Assembly (NCBI GenBank): GCA_014526335.1
Contig: JACTAT010000006.1
Coordinates: forward strand, 4,409,202-4,473,201
DNA: 64,000 nt
Reading direction: 5' to 3'
DNA from: Chrysaora quinquecirrha
Taxonomy: Eukaryota; Cnidaria; Scyphozoa; Semaeostomeae; Pelagiidae
The notes beneath the pieces are model-generated. The model searched no databases. It was not told the origin of the DNA and saw only the letters and a program-made list of their open reading frames with translations. Shown here in pieces: positions 12,301 to 23,600 of the stretch; positions within the stretch are counted from its first letter, which is position 1; the number at the start of each line of letters is the position of its first letter. The translations under genes were made by a program, and so were the position numbers.

Positions 12301-14247
12301 AAGGCACAACAAAATGCTTTTACGAGGCTCGAAGAGCTTAAAGAAAGCTTCGTCTACCTACATGTGCAAGAAACCTCTCTGTTTCTTCATCAAGTCCATT
12401 CTTATGACGACCTGAAAGACTTGTATTAGCATCGACAAGGCTGAAATCTGGAACACGACCAGGCAGTCTCTGCAGCTGTAAAAAAGAGGGTGCTTTAAAA
12501 GAGGCAATTACCAACCTGTCAAGGCTCGTTTTTACTTACAGATTTTTGAAAGTTCTCGAGAAAAAGCTGCTAAACATGCGCATATGAATTTCGCACATTT
12601 GGCTCTTGAGAAGTTTTATTTCGCAAAAATTAGACTTGCTTTCAACCTTTTATGTAGACTTATTTCATGAGTCCAACTCTTTACTTACAGCAACAACAAC
12701 AACAACATCCCTACAGCTGTTTACTGAGAGAGGGACTCGTTGTTTGAGTGTCCAGCGGTTCGGCTCAATAGCGACAACTACGACTCATGTAATTCTATCA
12801 TTTTCGCTAGTTTCGTTTAAAATTTCGCAACAACCAATACTAACGAGGTCTTGCTGACGCTTGTTGACTAAAAATACACCCCTCGACCAAATCGGCTAAC
12901 ATTGTTTATGTTTATGCCCATAGCCCATTTCAGGTCACATGGCCATACTCTTGAGGAGCTTTTCCTTCAAGTAAAAGTCTAAATTTTGTGCCATGAAAAG
13001 CGTGGTTCGAGATCTGAATTTGACAACAAAGCAATGGTGCCTCAAGGGTATGACCATGTGACTTGAAATGGGTGTAAGCCAACGTTTACCGATTTGGTCT
13101 ATTACACGCTTTTTTTTATAAGGAACCACTTTATAAGGAACCTACATGTAGAAGGCCCGAAAATTTAAAGAACTTATACTACTAAAGAGGAAATCATTAA
13201 GGAACTTTTGAATGTTGAATACTTTTATCACTGCAAATAATCGAGAATTAGAAAGCCGTTCCATTCATTTGCAGTCGATAATCACATAAATTGTACGTTA
13301 AGCATGTATCCAATGTTTCTTTGAGTAGTCTCGAGCTTTGCTCACGTGCAATTGTCTCTCTTTTATTGTAAAGACCACTGTATGTGCAGTTAAAATTAAG
13401 GAACTATTATGGAACTTTTGGAACTACAATTGCGTCAAAAGAGGCCGAAAAATAGGACTAGGAAAAATAAGGAACTTTAAGAACTAGGCCTTGAGGTAGG
13501 TTCCTTATAAAAAAAAGCGTGTATATTTTTGCATATTGGCTTACGCTTTTTGAGTAAAAAATGCAAACCTGCGCAGAATCTTCACGAGCAATTATGCAAG
13601 TCAAATATGAAATGATCGAAGATCATTTCACTTTTCAAAAAGGCCAAAAAGGCGTTTATCACTTTGTTTCTAAAATCATCCCATGTCCATTTGATCCCAT
13701 ATTTTATCGGGCTATTTTGCAGAGTTTAAGATAATTCTTGAATGTGCAGATGAGGACCAAAAACACAGGCAACAGACATGCAGACAGGTTGCCTATACAG
13801 CAAATGTGCAACGAGAAAAGCTTTTGAAACGTCTTTGTGAAGTGAAGGCAGTAACAGAACAAAACAACTATAGCTTCCCACCTGTAAACCATACAAAGTA
13901 AAACGAAACGATGGTGTCGGGGATTCGACAACAAAAACTCAAAACCCCTTGCGGATGTAAACAAGACTTAGATGCAGGACAGACAGGGAAAGATTTGTAA
14001 TTACACACATGCGTTTAGCACACGCACCGTACATGGACCGTGTGGGATATTCCTACTTTATGGGTTTGCTAGGCCCTGATTTTCTGTTCAAGCTGATGAC
14101 GAATTTTCCTTAAGTAAATTTATCTTTTCTTTACAAGAGGTGTCTAAAAGATACAATTAAATCGCAACAAACTAAAGAACTACTCTTGTGCAAACTGCAA
14201 ACTTTTACCTGCATAAATTCTTGAAAATCATCAATTCTGTCTTTCAT
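6361..14247 (-). CDS. Syntaxin (Qa-SNARE), TM-less, cysteine-rich/CaaX tail, ten exons (STX11/19-like)
   Basis: t-SNARE for membrane fusion. Exons, from the start downwards: 14247-14209, 12475-12362, 11904-11805, 11366-11292, 10896-10829, 9900-9792, 9326-9253, 8650-8561, 8011-7964, 6510-6361. Every phase matches, giving 288 aa, the usual syntaxin length. It starts MKDRIDDFQ, as many syntaxins do. The Habc region covers about residues 35-160 and ends NCKKRIVRQLEISG. The linker SEDEVETMLEHGD is typical. The SNARE helix is about 195-255, with VETRHGDIIRLE, ELQDLFNEIATTVKRQ and the zero-layer glutamine at Q239 before GEMIDNIEHNV. The transmembrane helix is replaced by residues 275-288 with Cys at 275, 278, 279, 281 and 285, ending C-E-I-M. 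Vertebrate STX11 likewise ends in a cysteine cluster, and the last four residues also fit a CaaX prenylation box. Membrane attachment through lipids is inferred. An unseen alternative last exon encoding a TM helix remains possible. Confidence 0.93.
7072..7180. mobile_element. Partial MITE-like element, AATATTCTTA subtype
   Basis: The left terminus (TACACTC, T-run, TTATAAGAATA) is present. It is followed by repeats of TAAGAATATT, but the right terminus is missing. It lies in the last intron of the syntaxin gene and matches the word of the complete copy at 9382. Confidence 0.45.
9382..9525. mobile_element. Complete short MITE-like element (144 bp), AATATTCTTA subtype
   Basis: It has inverted ends: TACACAC plus a T-run and ATAAGAATAT at the left, and ATTCTTATAAAATAAAAAG then TGTGTA at the right. 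Interior copies of GAATATTCTTA/TTATTCTTAAA repeat the terminal word. It lies in a syntaxin intron just before the SINE at 9568. Confidence 0.65.
9568..9749 (-). mobile_element. tRNA-derived SINE, family 1
   Basis: Same family as 5211-5388 with the same orientation: minus-strand A box TGGCGTCGTGGTG, B box GGTTCGAGCCC, and four TTCACC units at the 3' end (seen here as GGTGAAGGTGAAGG). It lies in the syntaxin intron between exons 9900-9792 and 9326-9253. The plus-strand open frame over it is an accident of the repeat. Confidence 0.78.
10555..10640. repeat. ~45-bp direct duplication in a syntaxin intron
   Basis: GCGCAAATGATTTCCACTTCC is followed about 42 bp later by GCGCAAACGATGTCCATTTCC, each trailed by GA and an AA/TTGG stretch. 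There are two diverged units with no coding meaning. Confidence 0.4.
13103..13523. mobile_element. Complete MITE-like element (421 bp), GGAAC subtype
   Basis: The left end is TACACGC, a T-run and ATAAGGAACC. The right end is GGTTCCTTATAAAAAAAAG then CGTGTA. GGAAC and AAGGAACTT words recur beside both ends. The right 145 bp match window positions 1-127 almost base for base. It lies in syntaxin intron 1. Confidence 0.7.
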
Positions 14248-14775
14248 GGTATGAAAGAAACATCAGCAAACTGCAATGAAGCAAATCGTTGGTTTCAAAG
14301 TTTCAATATAACCTCGTGGATGATATCACAACACACAATCCGCAAACCTCGACTCCCGTTGTCAACATGGACATGGCAATATCGAAGGCCTTCTGAACAA
14401 TATGATTTTTCCACTACTTCCCTTATCATTACAACGACTTAGTGATACTAGAAAATAGACAATACAACAAAGAGTTTTAACCTGCTCTTTTTCCGCTCCT
14501 TTGAACAAGCCCTTGCTTTGAATTGAAATAAAGATCATCCATAAAACACTTTTTTATGGAAAAGAGGAAAAAAACAATAATAATTATTGGAAGATTAAAT
14601 ATTAGTGGTTTCTATAATTAACTCAAGAGGCGTTTGGTCATTAAAATTTTGCTGGTCCAACAAGCAATGACGTCACTTTAAACGTTTTTGACTTCCGTGG
14701 GGAAGGGATTCGGATTTATTAAAGATGATTTAGTTTGGATGTTGGATTTGGTACAAAGTTTTTCAGGTCTAAAGG

Positions 14776-15044
14776 CCTGGCTAAACTAGTAGGAGACATG
14801 TTGTGGGGAAATTGTCGCGAGTGACATGTCCCCTCAATGAATCCCAGTTTAGCCACCTCGGAAACTAGCGCGCGACAAAATTTGTAGCGAGAGACACTCA
14901 AATGTTTCTGGGAGCCAACAGAAACCTTTCGTGTCTCCACGACTCGGGGACATGTTGCTCGTTTGTCACTAGCATGTTTAGCCACCCTAGAAGACACGCT
15001 GAATACAATGTTGCACGTGACATGTCTCCTAGTTTAGCCAGAGC
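14776..15044. mobile_element. MITE with 22-bp inverted termini (CTGGCTAAACTAG)
   Basis: The left end CTGGCTAAACTAGTAGGAG is mirrored at the right by ACATGTCTCCTAGTTTAGCC. The words ACATGTC and GTTTAGCCACC recur inside. A second copy, inverted and internally rearranged, lies at 18411-18592. No open frame of note. Confidence 0.65.
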
Positions 15045-15666
15045 TTAAGAGTGAGATCAGATGGGCCAAGCCAGCGCAACAAGATCTAAGGAACATGGGC
15101 GTAACTTGAAGATGAAATATATTGCGGTTCTCCAATGTTTCTATAGTTGAGAAAGATTCTGCAGCCCTTCCAGCTCCCTGCCTTAATGCCTACTGTATGC
15201 TAAGGAAGTGAAGTGCTGTAAATATATACAGTACAGTACAAGGCAGTTTTCAAGTTAATTCCCTCCATCCTGTTAGTCCTGCATTGTTAATAAGTGTGTT
15301 TCATTCCTCCGGAGCTTCAGGGCAAATTTTTAGAGTCCAGCAGAATTTGCTTGTCGTGGATCCACATAAGCATGGATGCCTTCATTTTTCACAATAACAA
15401 CAGCAACTGTGCTGTAACTGTACGGCTTGTTGTTAAGACCGAAAGATGATACCATTTCATTTCCCAAGACTCGGGGCTATTTGGAGAGCCCTTTATTGAA
15501 GCAGTTTAAAGTCAACAATTCTATTTAAGAAGCTGTTTAAATTGCAAACTCGTATTTATTTTTACTGAATTGAATGTGATCTTCAAAAAGTGCAATATCT
15601 TTGACTTTTGGTTTGATCAGCTTTGCAATTAGTCAATACGTTGCATTGTTTCACAAGTTAGTTAGT

Positions 15667-16096
15667 TCCCAGGGGGTACTCATATATCTTTACGATAGGG
15701 GTGCTCAGGCGGAGTGCCAACCGTAAACCCAAAAAAATAATTTCAAGCAAGAAAATTGACCCAAAAATTATTTTGCGTGCCCTGCAAACCCAAAACAATA
15801 ATAGGCCTGAAAGTACACCGTGAAAAACCACAGTATGACAAGGGAGTGGTCGGAAATTTCTGCAATTTTTAAGGGTGTGATCAACTTTCTCTCTTTCCTA
15901 AGATTTTAGGACGAAAGCACGACACTACTGTTTCCAGGTGTCAACAAAAACTGTTATAATATGATATACTATCAATTCTACTGTCTTATGAATTACTGTA
16001 CTGAATGATTGTATTTGGAGACCCAAAAAAATAATTTTGGATTTCATGAACCCATGAGCACCCCTATCGTAAAGATATATGATACCCTCCCTGGGA
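15667..16096. mobile_element. MITE with ~37-bp inverted termini and GTTAGT target duplication
   Basis: The left terminus reads TCCCAGGGGGTACTCATATA, continuing as TCTTTACGATAGGGGTGCTCA. The right terminus is its inverse, ending CCTCCCTGGGA. GTTAGT directly flanks both sides (15661-15666 and 16097-16102), a 6-bp target duplication. The right flank runs straight into the GTTA microsatellite. Confidence 0.75.
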
Positions 16097-16128
16097 GTTA
16101 GTTTCTTACGAATATAGCTAGTTAGTTT

Positions 16129-16160
<32 letters not shown>

Positions 16161-16169
16161 CTTACTTAC

Positions 16170-16200
<31 letters not shown>

Positions 16201-16205
16201 CTTAC

Positions 16206-16264
<59 letters not shown>

Positions 16265-16536
16265 GTTGGTTACTTACTTACTTAGTTAGTTAGATAGTCT
16301 AATTAGTATGTTTAACTGGTTAGATAAACAGTTACTTAACTGATTAGTTCTTTAATTTTAATAGCAGCTGCTTTATTCCATCGTTAGTTAATGACTGAAC
16401 TAGTTAGTAGTTAGTTACGTAGTTCGCTGGTTAGTTAATGGCGTATATATATAGCTAAGTTCGTCAGTTAGTTAGTCAGTTTAGCTTGTAAGTTAAATGG
16501 TTAGTTAATTAGTTAGTTAGTTAGTTAGTTACGTAG

Positions 16537-16583
<47 letters not shown>

Positions 16584-16879
16584 CTTAGTTAGTTAGTTAG
16601 ATAGTTAGTTACTTACTTACTTAGTTAGTTAGTTAGATAGTCTAATTAGTAAGTTTAATTGGTTAGTAAAACAGCTACTTAAGTGATTAGTTGTTTGATT
16701 TTAATAGCAGCTGCTTTATTCCATCGTTAGTTAATGACTGAACTAGTTAGTAGTTAGTTACGTAGTTCGCTGGTTAGTTAATGGCGTATATATATAGCTA
16801 AGTTCGTCAGTTAGTTAGTCAGTTTAGCTTGTAAGTTAAATGGTTAGTTAATTAGTTAGTTAGTTAGTTAGTTACGTAG

Positions 16880-16926
<47 letters not shown>

Positions 16927-17462
16927 CTTAGTTAGTTAGTTAGATAGTTAGTTACTTACTTACTTAGTTAGTTAGTTAGATAGTCTAATTAGTAAGTTTA
17001 ATTGGTTAGTAAAACAGCTACTTAAGTGATTAGTTGTTTGATTTTAATAGCAGCTGCTTTATTCCATCGTTAGTTAATGACTGAACTAGATAGTAGTTAG
17101 TTAGTTCATTGGTTAGTTAGTTGCATATATAAATAGCTAAGATCGTCACTTATATAGTTAGTCAGTTAAGCTTGTAAGTCAAATTGTTAGTTAGTTAGTT
17201 AGTTATTGAGTTAGTTAGTTAGTTAGTTAGTTAGTTAGCTATTTAAGTAGGTAAGTGAGTAAGTTAGTTAGTTAGTAGTTAGTTGGTTAGTTAGTTAGTT
17301 AGTTATAATAAGTTACTTAGCCACTTGGTCAGCAATTTATTTCAGTTAGTTATGTATTTGTTAGCTAGCTGGTTAGCTGGTCGCTTCTCTTAGCAAGTTA
17401 TAATTACTGCTTCTTAGTTGATTAATCAGTTAGATAGATAGTTAGTTAGTTAGTTATTCAAT
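16097..17462. repeat. GTTA microsatellite with a ~343-bp higher-order repeat
   Basis: Tetranucleotide GTTA runs dominate for about 1.36 kb. A non-repetitive marker, TTTAATAGCAGCTGCTTTAT, occurs near 16359, 16702 and 17044, so units of about 343 and 342 bp are tandemly amplified. Each unit also carries GGCGTATATATATAGCTAAG or a variant of it. No coding capacity. Copy identity is high enough to suggest recent unequal exchange or an assembly duplication. Confidence 0.85.
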
Positions 17463-18410
17463 CGGTCGAAAACCAATCTTTGGAGGAATCGGCGAGTTTT
17501 TAGAATATGCCCTCCTAGAGCTCTAAAGAGAGAGAGCGTTGCTTCTAGAAACAAGATGTGGACTTGAAGCGTCGTTACGCATCTTTTCACCTTTCGGCGT
17601 TTTTAGATTCGGCAGACAAGTTGTTGTCCTTCTTTGTCTTCCAAATATGGTCAATTACTGAGGCTTTAGTTCTGGAGACGTTTCAAATCTACCTTTGAAC
17701 CATTTCATCAAAGCTGCTGAATTCGTGAGATGAAATTTCGTGACATTATAAGACAAAAAACCTCAGTCTAGACACAGTATCCTGAATTTGTCTGGAATCT
17801 GTCATGAAACTTTTTGAAACAAATGATTGGCCTGTAGGTAATGACAAACAATCATGAATCATCTTACGTAATAAGACTTTGTTTTGTTCGCCGATTATCA
17901 AAAGCTGTACACACGAACAACCTTTGCCACCTTGATTCCTGAGATGAGTCACGTGGAACTGAGGCTTTCACTGATTGGTTTTTAGTGAAATGCATCTGCA
18001 AACAGTGAAAGCGCTCATAGAGAGCCTTCGATTTCCTGAAACAGGCTGAACGAGTTCTGTACAAAAGGTGTGTAACAGGATAACAGCCCCAACAAGTTCT
18101 TGAACTGTTGCTCAGGGAATGGAACTGGAAAGTTTCTGCTTACCACTGCTCAACCCAGATTATAGATACCCTTTGCTTCTTTTGTTAGCTAGCTATAGTT
18201 AGGCAAGCATGTTGGTATGGTTTGCCATACTATCACAACATCTGAGATATTTTTGGTTGCTAACGTCATCTACAAATGAAGTTTTGCAAACATGGTCAAA
18301 AAGGAAGCAGCTGTTTGTTTATTGCTCGCTCTTTTGGTTGTCGACGAAGAAAAAAAAACTTGTGTTCAAACTCAAACCACAAGCTTAAGTCTATTTCTCT
18401 ATTCAAGGTA
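17463..18410. other. Intergenic stretch, nothing recognised
   Basis: The only frames are short and lack splice-supported coding features. I see no conserved protein segment, repeat unit or RNA gene here. Confidence 0.4.
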
Positions 18411-18592
18411 TGGCATGGTCCATCTGATCTCACTCTTAAGCTCTGAAACTATATTCGGCGTGTCTTCTAGGGTGGCTACACATGCTAGTGACAAGCGAGC
18501 AACATGTCCCCCGAGTTACCTCCCAGAAACATTTGCGTGTCTCTGGCTACAAATTTTGTCGCGCGCTACAAAGTTTCCGAGGTAGCTAATAA
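18411..18592. mobile_element. Inverted, rearranged partner of the 14776-15044 element
   Basis: CATCTGATCTCACTCTTAAG, GTGTCTTCTAGGGTGGCTA, GACAAGCGAGCAACATGTCC and AATTTTGTCGCGCGCTA match the reverse complement of 14860-15070, with part of the middle lost. The match extends beyond the element terminus into flanking DNA, so it is a duplicated segment rather than a simple second insertion. Confidence 0.6.
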
Positions 18593-18596
18593 CGTC

Positions 18597-18795
18597 CGAA
18601 ATGTTGTGCAAACATGTTGGCGAGACATAGCGAACCGCACCAACGCATCAATTTGGCTCAAATGTGGACCAATTTTTTTCGATAACAACATTATTTGTTT
18701 GGACAACATTATAGCAACCGTGCCAACAGGTTGGCCAACGATTGTTGCTGGCAATGTTCGCCAACACGTTGGCACGGTTTGCGCCCGGCTTAAGA
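18597..18795. repeat. GTTGGC-rich palindromic repeat
   Basis: ATGTTGGCGAGAC, CGTGCCAACAGGTTGGCCAA, GCTGGCAATGTTCGCC and CACGTTGGCACGG give many self-complementary words. It resembles 3531-3665 and carries no coding signal. Confidence 0.35.
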
Positions 18796-19027
18796 CAAAA
18801 CACGATCAATAAAACTGTGAGTTAATCTGCATCAATAGTGATTAAATTCATCTAGATCTAAGTAAAAAATTCCTACTTCTACCTAAATTCAACATATTTG
18901 TACAACTCTAAGAGACAATTCTAATCTACATAACATCTAGCAATCTTGAATGGATTTTACAACTAAGACTATAATATACGAATAAAAATGACTCTAATTA
19001 ATACCGATGAGGACTGAGAAACAAGAC

Positions 19028-19436
19028 TACACACTTTTTTTATAAGAAACGACTACTCAAAAGATTCACAAATTTTGTGTATACAGAGTAGGGCTTGATA
19101 TTGTTACTAATGTTATATTATCATGTAAAGTACTCTGTTTCATAAGAGAAAAACTATTGTCGTTTTTGCAGGACAGCAATGATTTTCTGGTTCAGGGCCT
19201 CTTTTAACATATCATAAGGAAATGCCCCTAGTTCCCCCTGACAGCTCCCCCAAAAACATAGCCAGAATGCCAATCAAGGTACCTTAAAGTTGCACTTTTC
19301 TGTATGTCACAAGCAAAATAAGAAACGAGAAAAGTTTCTCAACATTTCTGTGCCAGTACAGTAAGTTCAACAACTTCTTGGTTGGCAGTTCAAATACCGA
19401 GTTTCTTATCCAAAGTTTCTAATAAAAAGGTGTGTA
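19028..19436. mobile_element. MITE-like element, GTTTCTTA/AAGAAAC subtype
   Basis: The left end is TACACAC, a T-run and ATAAGAAACG. The right end is AGTTTCTAATAAAAAGG then TGTGTA. Words such as AAGAAACGAGAA, AGTTTCTCA and GTTTCTTA recur inside. It lies between the GTTA array and the AHR-type gene. Confidence 0.6.
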
Positions 19437-19675
19437 GCCTATAGGCCTTGCAGTTATTCGATTTTTCTGGAAGCTTCAACCGTCGACAGTTGTACATACA
19501 AATGTAATGTGCAAGAGATTACAAACACGACTGGACAACGACAATGTCTGAAACATACATGGGACATGGAACCTCCGAAACAACAACAAACATGTCTTCA
19601 GCGAGTGAACAGAACATTAATGTGTTGAATAATATATACATACATGTGTATATATGTATGGGAACATGCTAGGCC

Positions 19676-19850
19676 CAAGCCAAACGATCAAACTTTGTTG
19701 GTCGATAAGCAATGTTTGACCGTTAGGCCACGTCACGAAACATCGCTAGACAATCGAAATTGTATGGCAATGTTTTGAAAAAACTGAGAGGCAGATTTGC
19801 ATTGTCAAACGGATGGGTGTTTCAAAGACATAACTAAAACGTTTCAAAAC
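19676..19850. repeat. Copy of the GTTTGACCG repeat
   Basis: CAATGTTTGACCGTTAGGCC, then ACGTCACGAAACATCGC, matches the segment at 2500-2560. No termini are defined. Confidence 0.35.
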
Positions 19851-20662
19851 AGTCCTCATCTGGTACATAAGCTAGCTTTAAGGTCAGAAAAACCAGTCAA
19901 ACGTTGAAAACCGAGATAAAATAAAAACTGTATATTAACTAAAACACTAAACGTGATGCGTGCAGTAACGATTTATAACAAAATAAATATCAACGACAGC
20001 GTAATAATAATTTTTGTTTGCACATAATGTTTTGCTGAAGTACGCTTTGAAAAAGTTGCAAGCGCTAATGACTTCGGGCTTATCTTCCACTCTAACATGA
20101 GGTGATATGGAGGCAAGCAGTAACTTGTGTCCCAAATCTCAACCATCAAAACGATTTAGGCCCTGGTACCGGCCAAAAAATCCGCAAAAATTTTGGCCTA
20201 GGCATCGGACAAGATTGGGATACCGAAAGGATTCGTTCTTAGAAAGAGAATGTAAGAGTGATGTGTCTTTTGTAGTGCCTTTGAGAGGAGGAGAGGGGTA
20301 TATGTCTATATATACTGTATATGCCTATATATTTATCAACGTGCAACTAAAAACAACCTCTATGAGACTAATCGATGAAATGCGGTGTCTGATGTACTAT
20401 AGCTGCTCTTCTGCTCTGAAAATTATGATAAAATTAAAAATAAACGATGAACGAATGTATTTGGAAATTACAGCGGATATACAGTTTACGTGCATTATGC
20501 ATAATTTGTTGTCGCTTTTCTGCTCTCTGATCATGCTATAGCTAATATGTGGAGTTTAATGCGGGGATTGTAGGAACAAGATACATACTTTAGCTGTGTG
20601 GACATTTAAAGAATTAGGCCTATAGCGATGACCAGATAGCAGAAAATCTATTAAGTGTTTCA

Positions 20663-23600
20663 TCAATATTTACATGCTTGACTTACATTACCTTTAGATT
20701 CAGAAGACTTAAAAATCGTGTCAATGGTCTTGTCAATACTTTGCGTAATGGTTGCTGTAAGGCCTTGAAGTATGTGTGCGAATGATGTTTTAATGTCATC
20801 TATGTTCGATGCATCGTTAGTTATATGCGGCATATTCACGTCTTTGCGTTGAACAGTGTCCTGCGTTTCCTCAGAAAGCTTCATGTTCTTCAAATCTTTG
20901 TGTACACCATTTTGAATAGCGCCTCGTTTCGCCTTATCCTCAGTTTCATGCGACTCCCGTTGACCAGCAACGACAGCGCGAGGCTGATTGTTGTCATCCA
21001 ATCCAAGGATTGTGCTGATATGAAAGCCTCGGTTGGGATCCTTCTTTGGAGGGCTCAGCCTCGATGGAGAGGTGCTATGGGGTGAAAGCCTTGTTGGAGA
21101 GACGCTGCATGGAGACGTTCTCGAGGATGGTGCACTACGAGGAAGATGTGGAGGAGACAGACTCGGAGGGACATCTCAGTTTTAGGATAACCAGATAATG
21201 ACGCCCTTCTTGATTTAGGGTGAACTCTTCCGTGATGTGTACATTCCGCCGTCCGACCATCTTGAACATCTCTTGGTGTGGCAAGCTCATCTCTATATGC
21301 AGCTCTGCTTTCAGACTCAACCAAAGTCAGAAACTCCCTTCTGTGTTCCTTTGCATAACCATTGACTGGATATCCGATTTTGCTTTCAATTGCACCATTA
21401 ACCGTCCTACAATAATCCGCCATACTTTCTTGGTTAGCTCTTGGGCTGATACCATTGCGAAATACACGATTGTCAACCGACCCAACTGAGATTTCGCTTC
21501 TATCATCTGAGCTGCAGTCAGATTCGTAATCCCTGAGTCCAGTTCGTTGACCATCTAGTCGTTTCTGGGTCGCTTGTAACTGCATAAGGATGCGTGCACT
21601 GGAATGAATATCATCCAACTGTACACTACTGTACCTTGAATAAGATAAAATCCAGCATTAGGCCATTCTCCTTGTATTTTCTTCATTGCCTTATTGCATA
21701 ATTAGTGCCGTACCGCGCCTTGCTGCATCAGACAAAATTTAGCTCGACTTTGGTTCAACTCAGCACGCCTCAACGGTTTTTTTCTGGTCGCATCGGCACC
21801 ACACCATAAGGGCCCATAAGACATGCGCATAAAAAACCAGTACCATGGGTCAGCTCAGGGACATAGTCAAACAATAAACCCTTTGCCAGAGCCCTGGAAC
21901 TGACTGACATTTTTCTGGAAGAAGGCAGAGTTTTGGGTAAGGGAACGTCTTGCAGTATCATTGCATAGGAAAGAAAAATAGCCACGTAGCACATCAGTCA
22001 TCTTCCGGGAAAATATTACGCAGTCCAAAAAATCTGACAAATTATTTATTGGGATATTTGGTTATTATATACAGGGCTAGCTGAAGGAAAAATTTAATAG
22101 GTACGGAACGGCATTGCGGTAGGGCAAGGAACGGCATGGAACAGTACGATTAATGAAACAGGCCTAACAGAAACGTAACAGCAAAAACATTCAGCAGAAT
22201 AAGTAATACTTATTAAACCTACCCATTTTGATTGGCTCTATAATAGTTTTCATCCAGTCTTGGATTCTTTACATTGTTCTGGATGTCACACTGGTCTGGA
22301 CTCATGTCAGCACTTGATGCACGCTTCATACCACTCGGAGAACTAGCATCAGAGATTGGCGAATTCGAAAGACTTGAAGCACGTGGATCCCAGCGTGTAG
22401 AATACCTTCCTGCATCTTGATAGCAATCATTGAGCATTTTAAATGCAGATCCCAATCTTGCAGATTGATGGAAAAGACTATTGTATGATTGATCTGGACG
22501 CATATTAACGTTGTATCGCCTTGTGCAAGGAAACTGCTGTTGACCAGATTGCCGTCCTTCGTTATCGTTTTGAGGTATAGGTATTGGAGCAATATGAGGA
22601 CGCAAGCGTGGCTCTATGTGAAGCCCAATCATCTTCATATTAGTCCTATAAGTACCAAAACTCTATTATAGATGGGTGAGTACTGTAGACTGTTAGAGCA
22701 GTCTGTTTAAAAAAAAACCCAGCCGTAGGAAAAACCCTAGCGATATTTCTTACAAATATGACACTGGAGGAATCCTTGGTTTGTTTCTTTTCAGGCTGCA
22801 AGTCTGGCCTTGGACCTCTATTTCACGTCATCAAGTGAGTCAGATAGAGAATGATTTTACACCAGGCAGAAGTCTGTCCACTTAGAACTTGACCATAAAT
22901 TGCAAAGTTAATAACTACAACTCAACAGGCATCTCATCAAGCAAAAGTTTCACAAGAGGGATTCTGCCATTCCAGAATACAATTCGATATATCAACCTGT
23001 TTAAAACACCATCTATTATGATCCTGCCTGACTGCTAAGGGAAATGCCATTTTCTTTCGCTGAAACTGAGCTGTAATATTTTGTATTTGAATATTGAGTT
23101 CTGTCATTTATTTGGGTAGATGAAGAATCATCCAAAACGAGCATCCCTGTCAAAGCTCTTTCAATGGCCGGTTTGAGATATGTTACAGGCTTATAGCAAA
23201 TTGATTATATCAGTACGGAGCCAATTTTCAATTTTTGAGGCCCCCGCACAAATTGCTGTAGTCTCATATATGCACTCAAATTGCAAATGAACTTTCTATG
23301 ATAAAACACACTTACCCTTCTTGATCAATGTCATCAGAGCATGGAATCCTCGAATCATCGAAAATATCAGAAACAAGATCGAGAGGATCGAATTTCGCAC
23401 TTGAAGATGGTGTTCCAAAAGCAATCAGGGTGTTCAAGGTCCTGGATTCTTTTCCCTCTTGTATAGTTGATCGCCGCACATGACCACTGAATTGAAAGGC
23501 CTAAAAATAAAAGACTGGAGGTTAAACGGACACAGTCTTGGTTAAACCGCATTTACGTATTGTTATCATAATTCATTAGTGCTATTTTAATAATACAGTG

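Noticed and set aside
12226..12429. Plus-strand frame of 67 codons with a coiled-coil look
   Set aside because: It is antisense to syntaxin exon 2 (12362-12475), whose phase-consistent splicing explains the constraint.
20107..20541. 144-codon plus-strand frame
   Set aside because: No recognised domain, AT-rich Ile/Met/Leu composition toward the end, no splice or promoter context. Likely chance.
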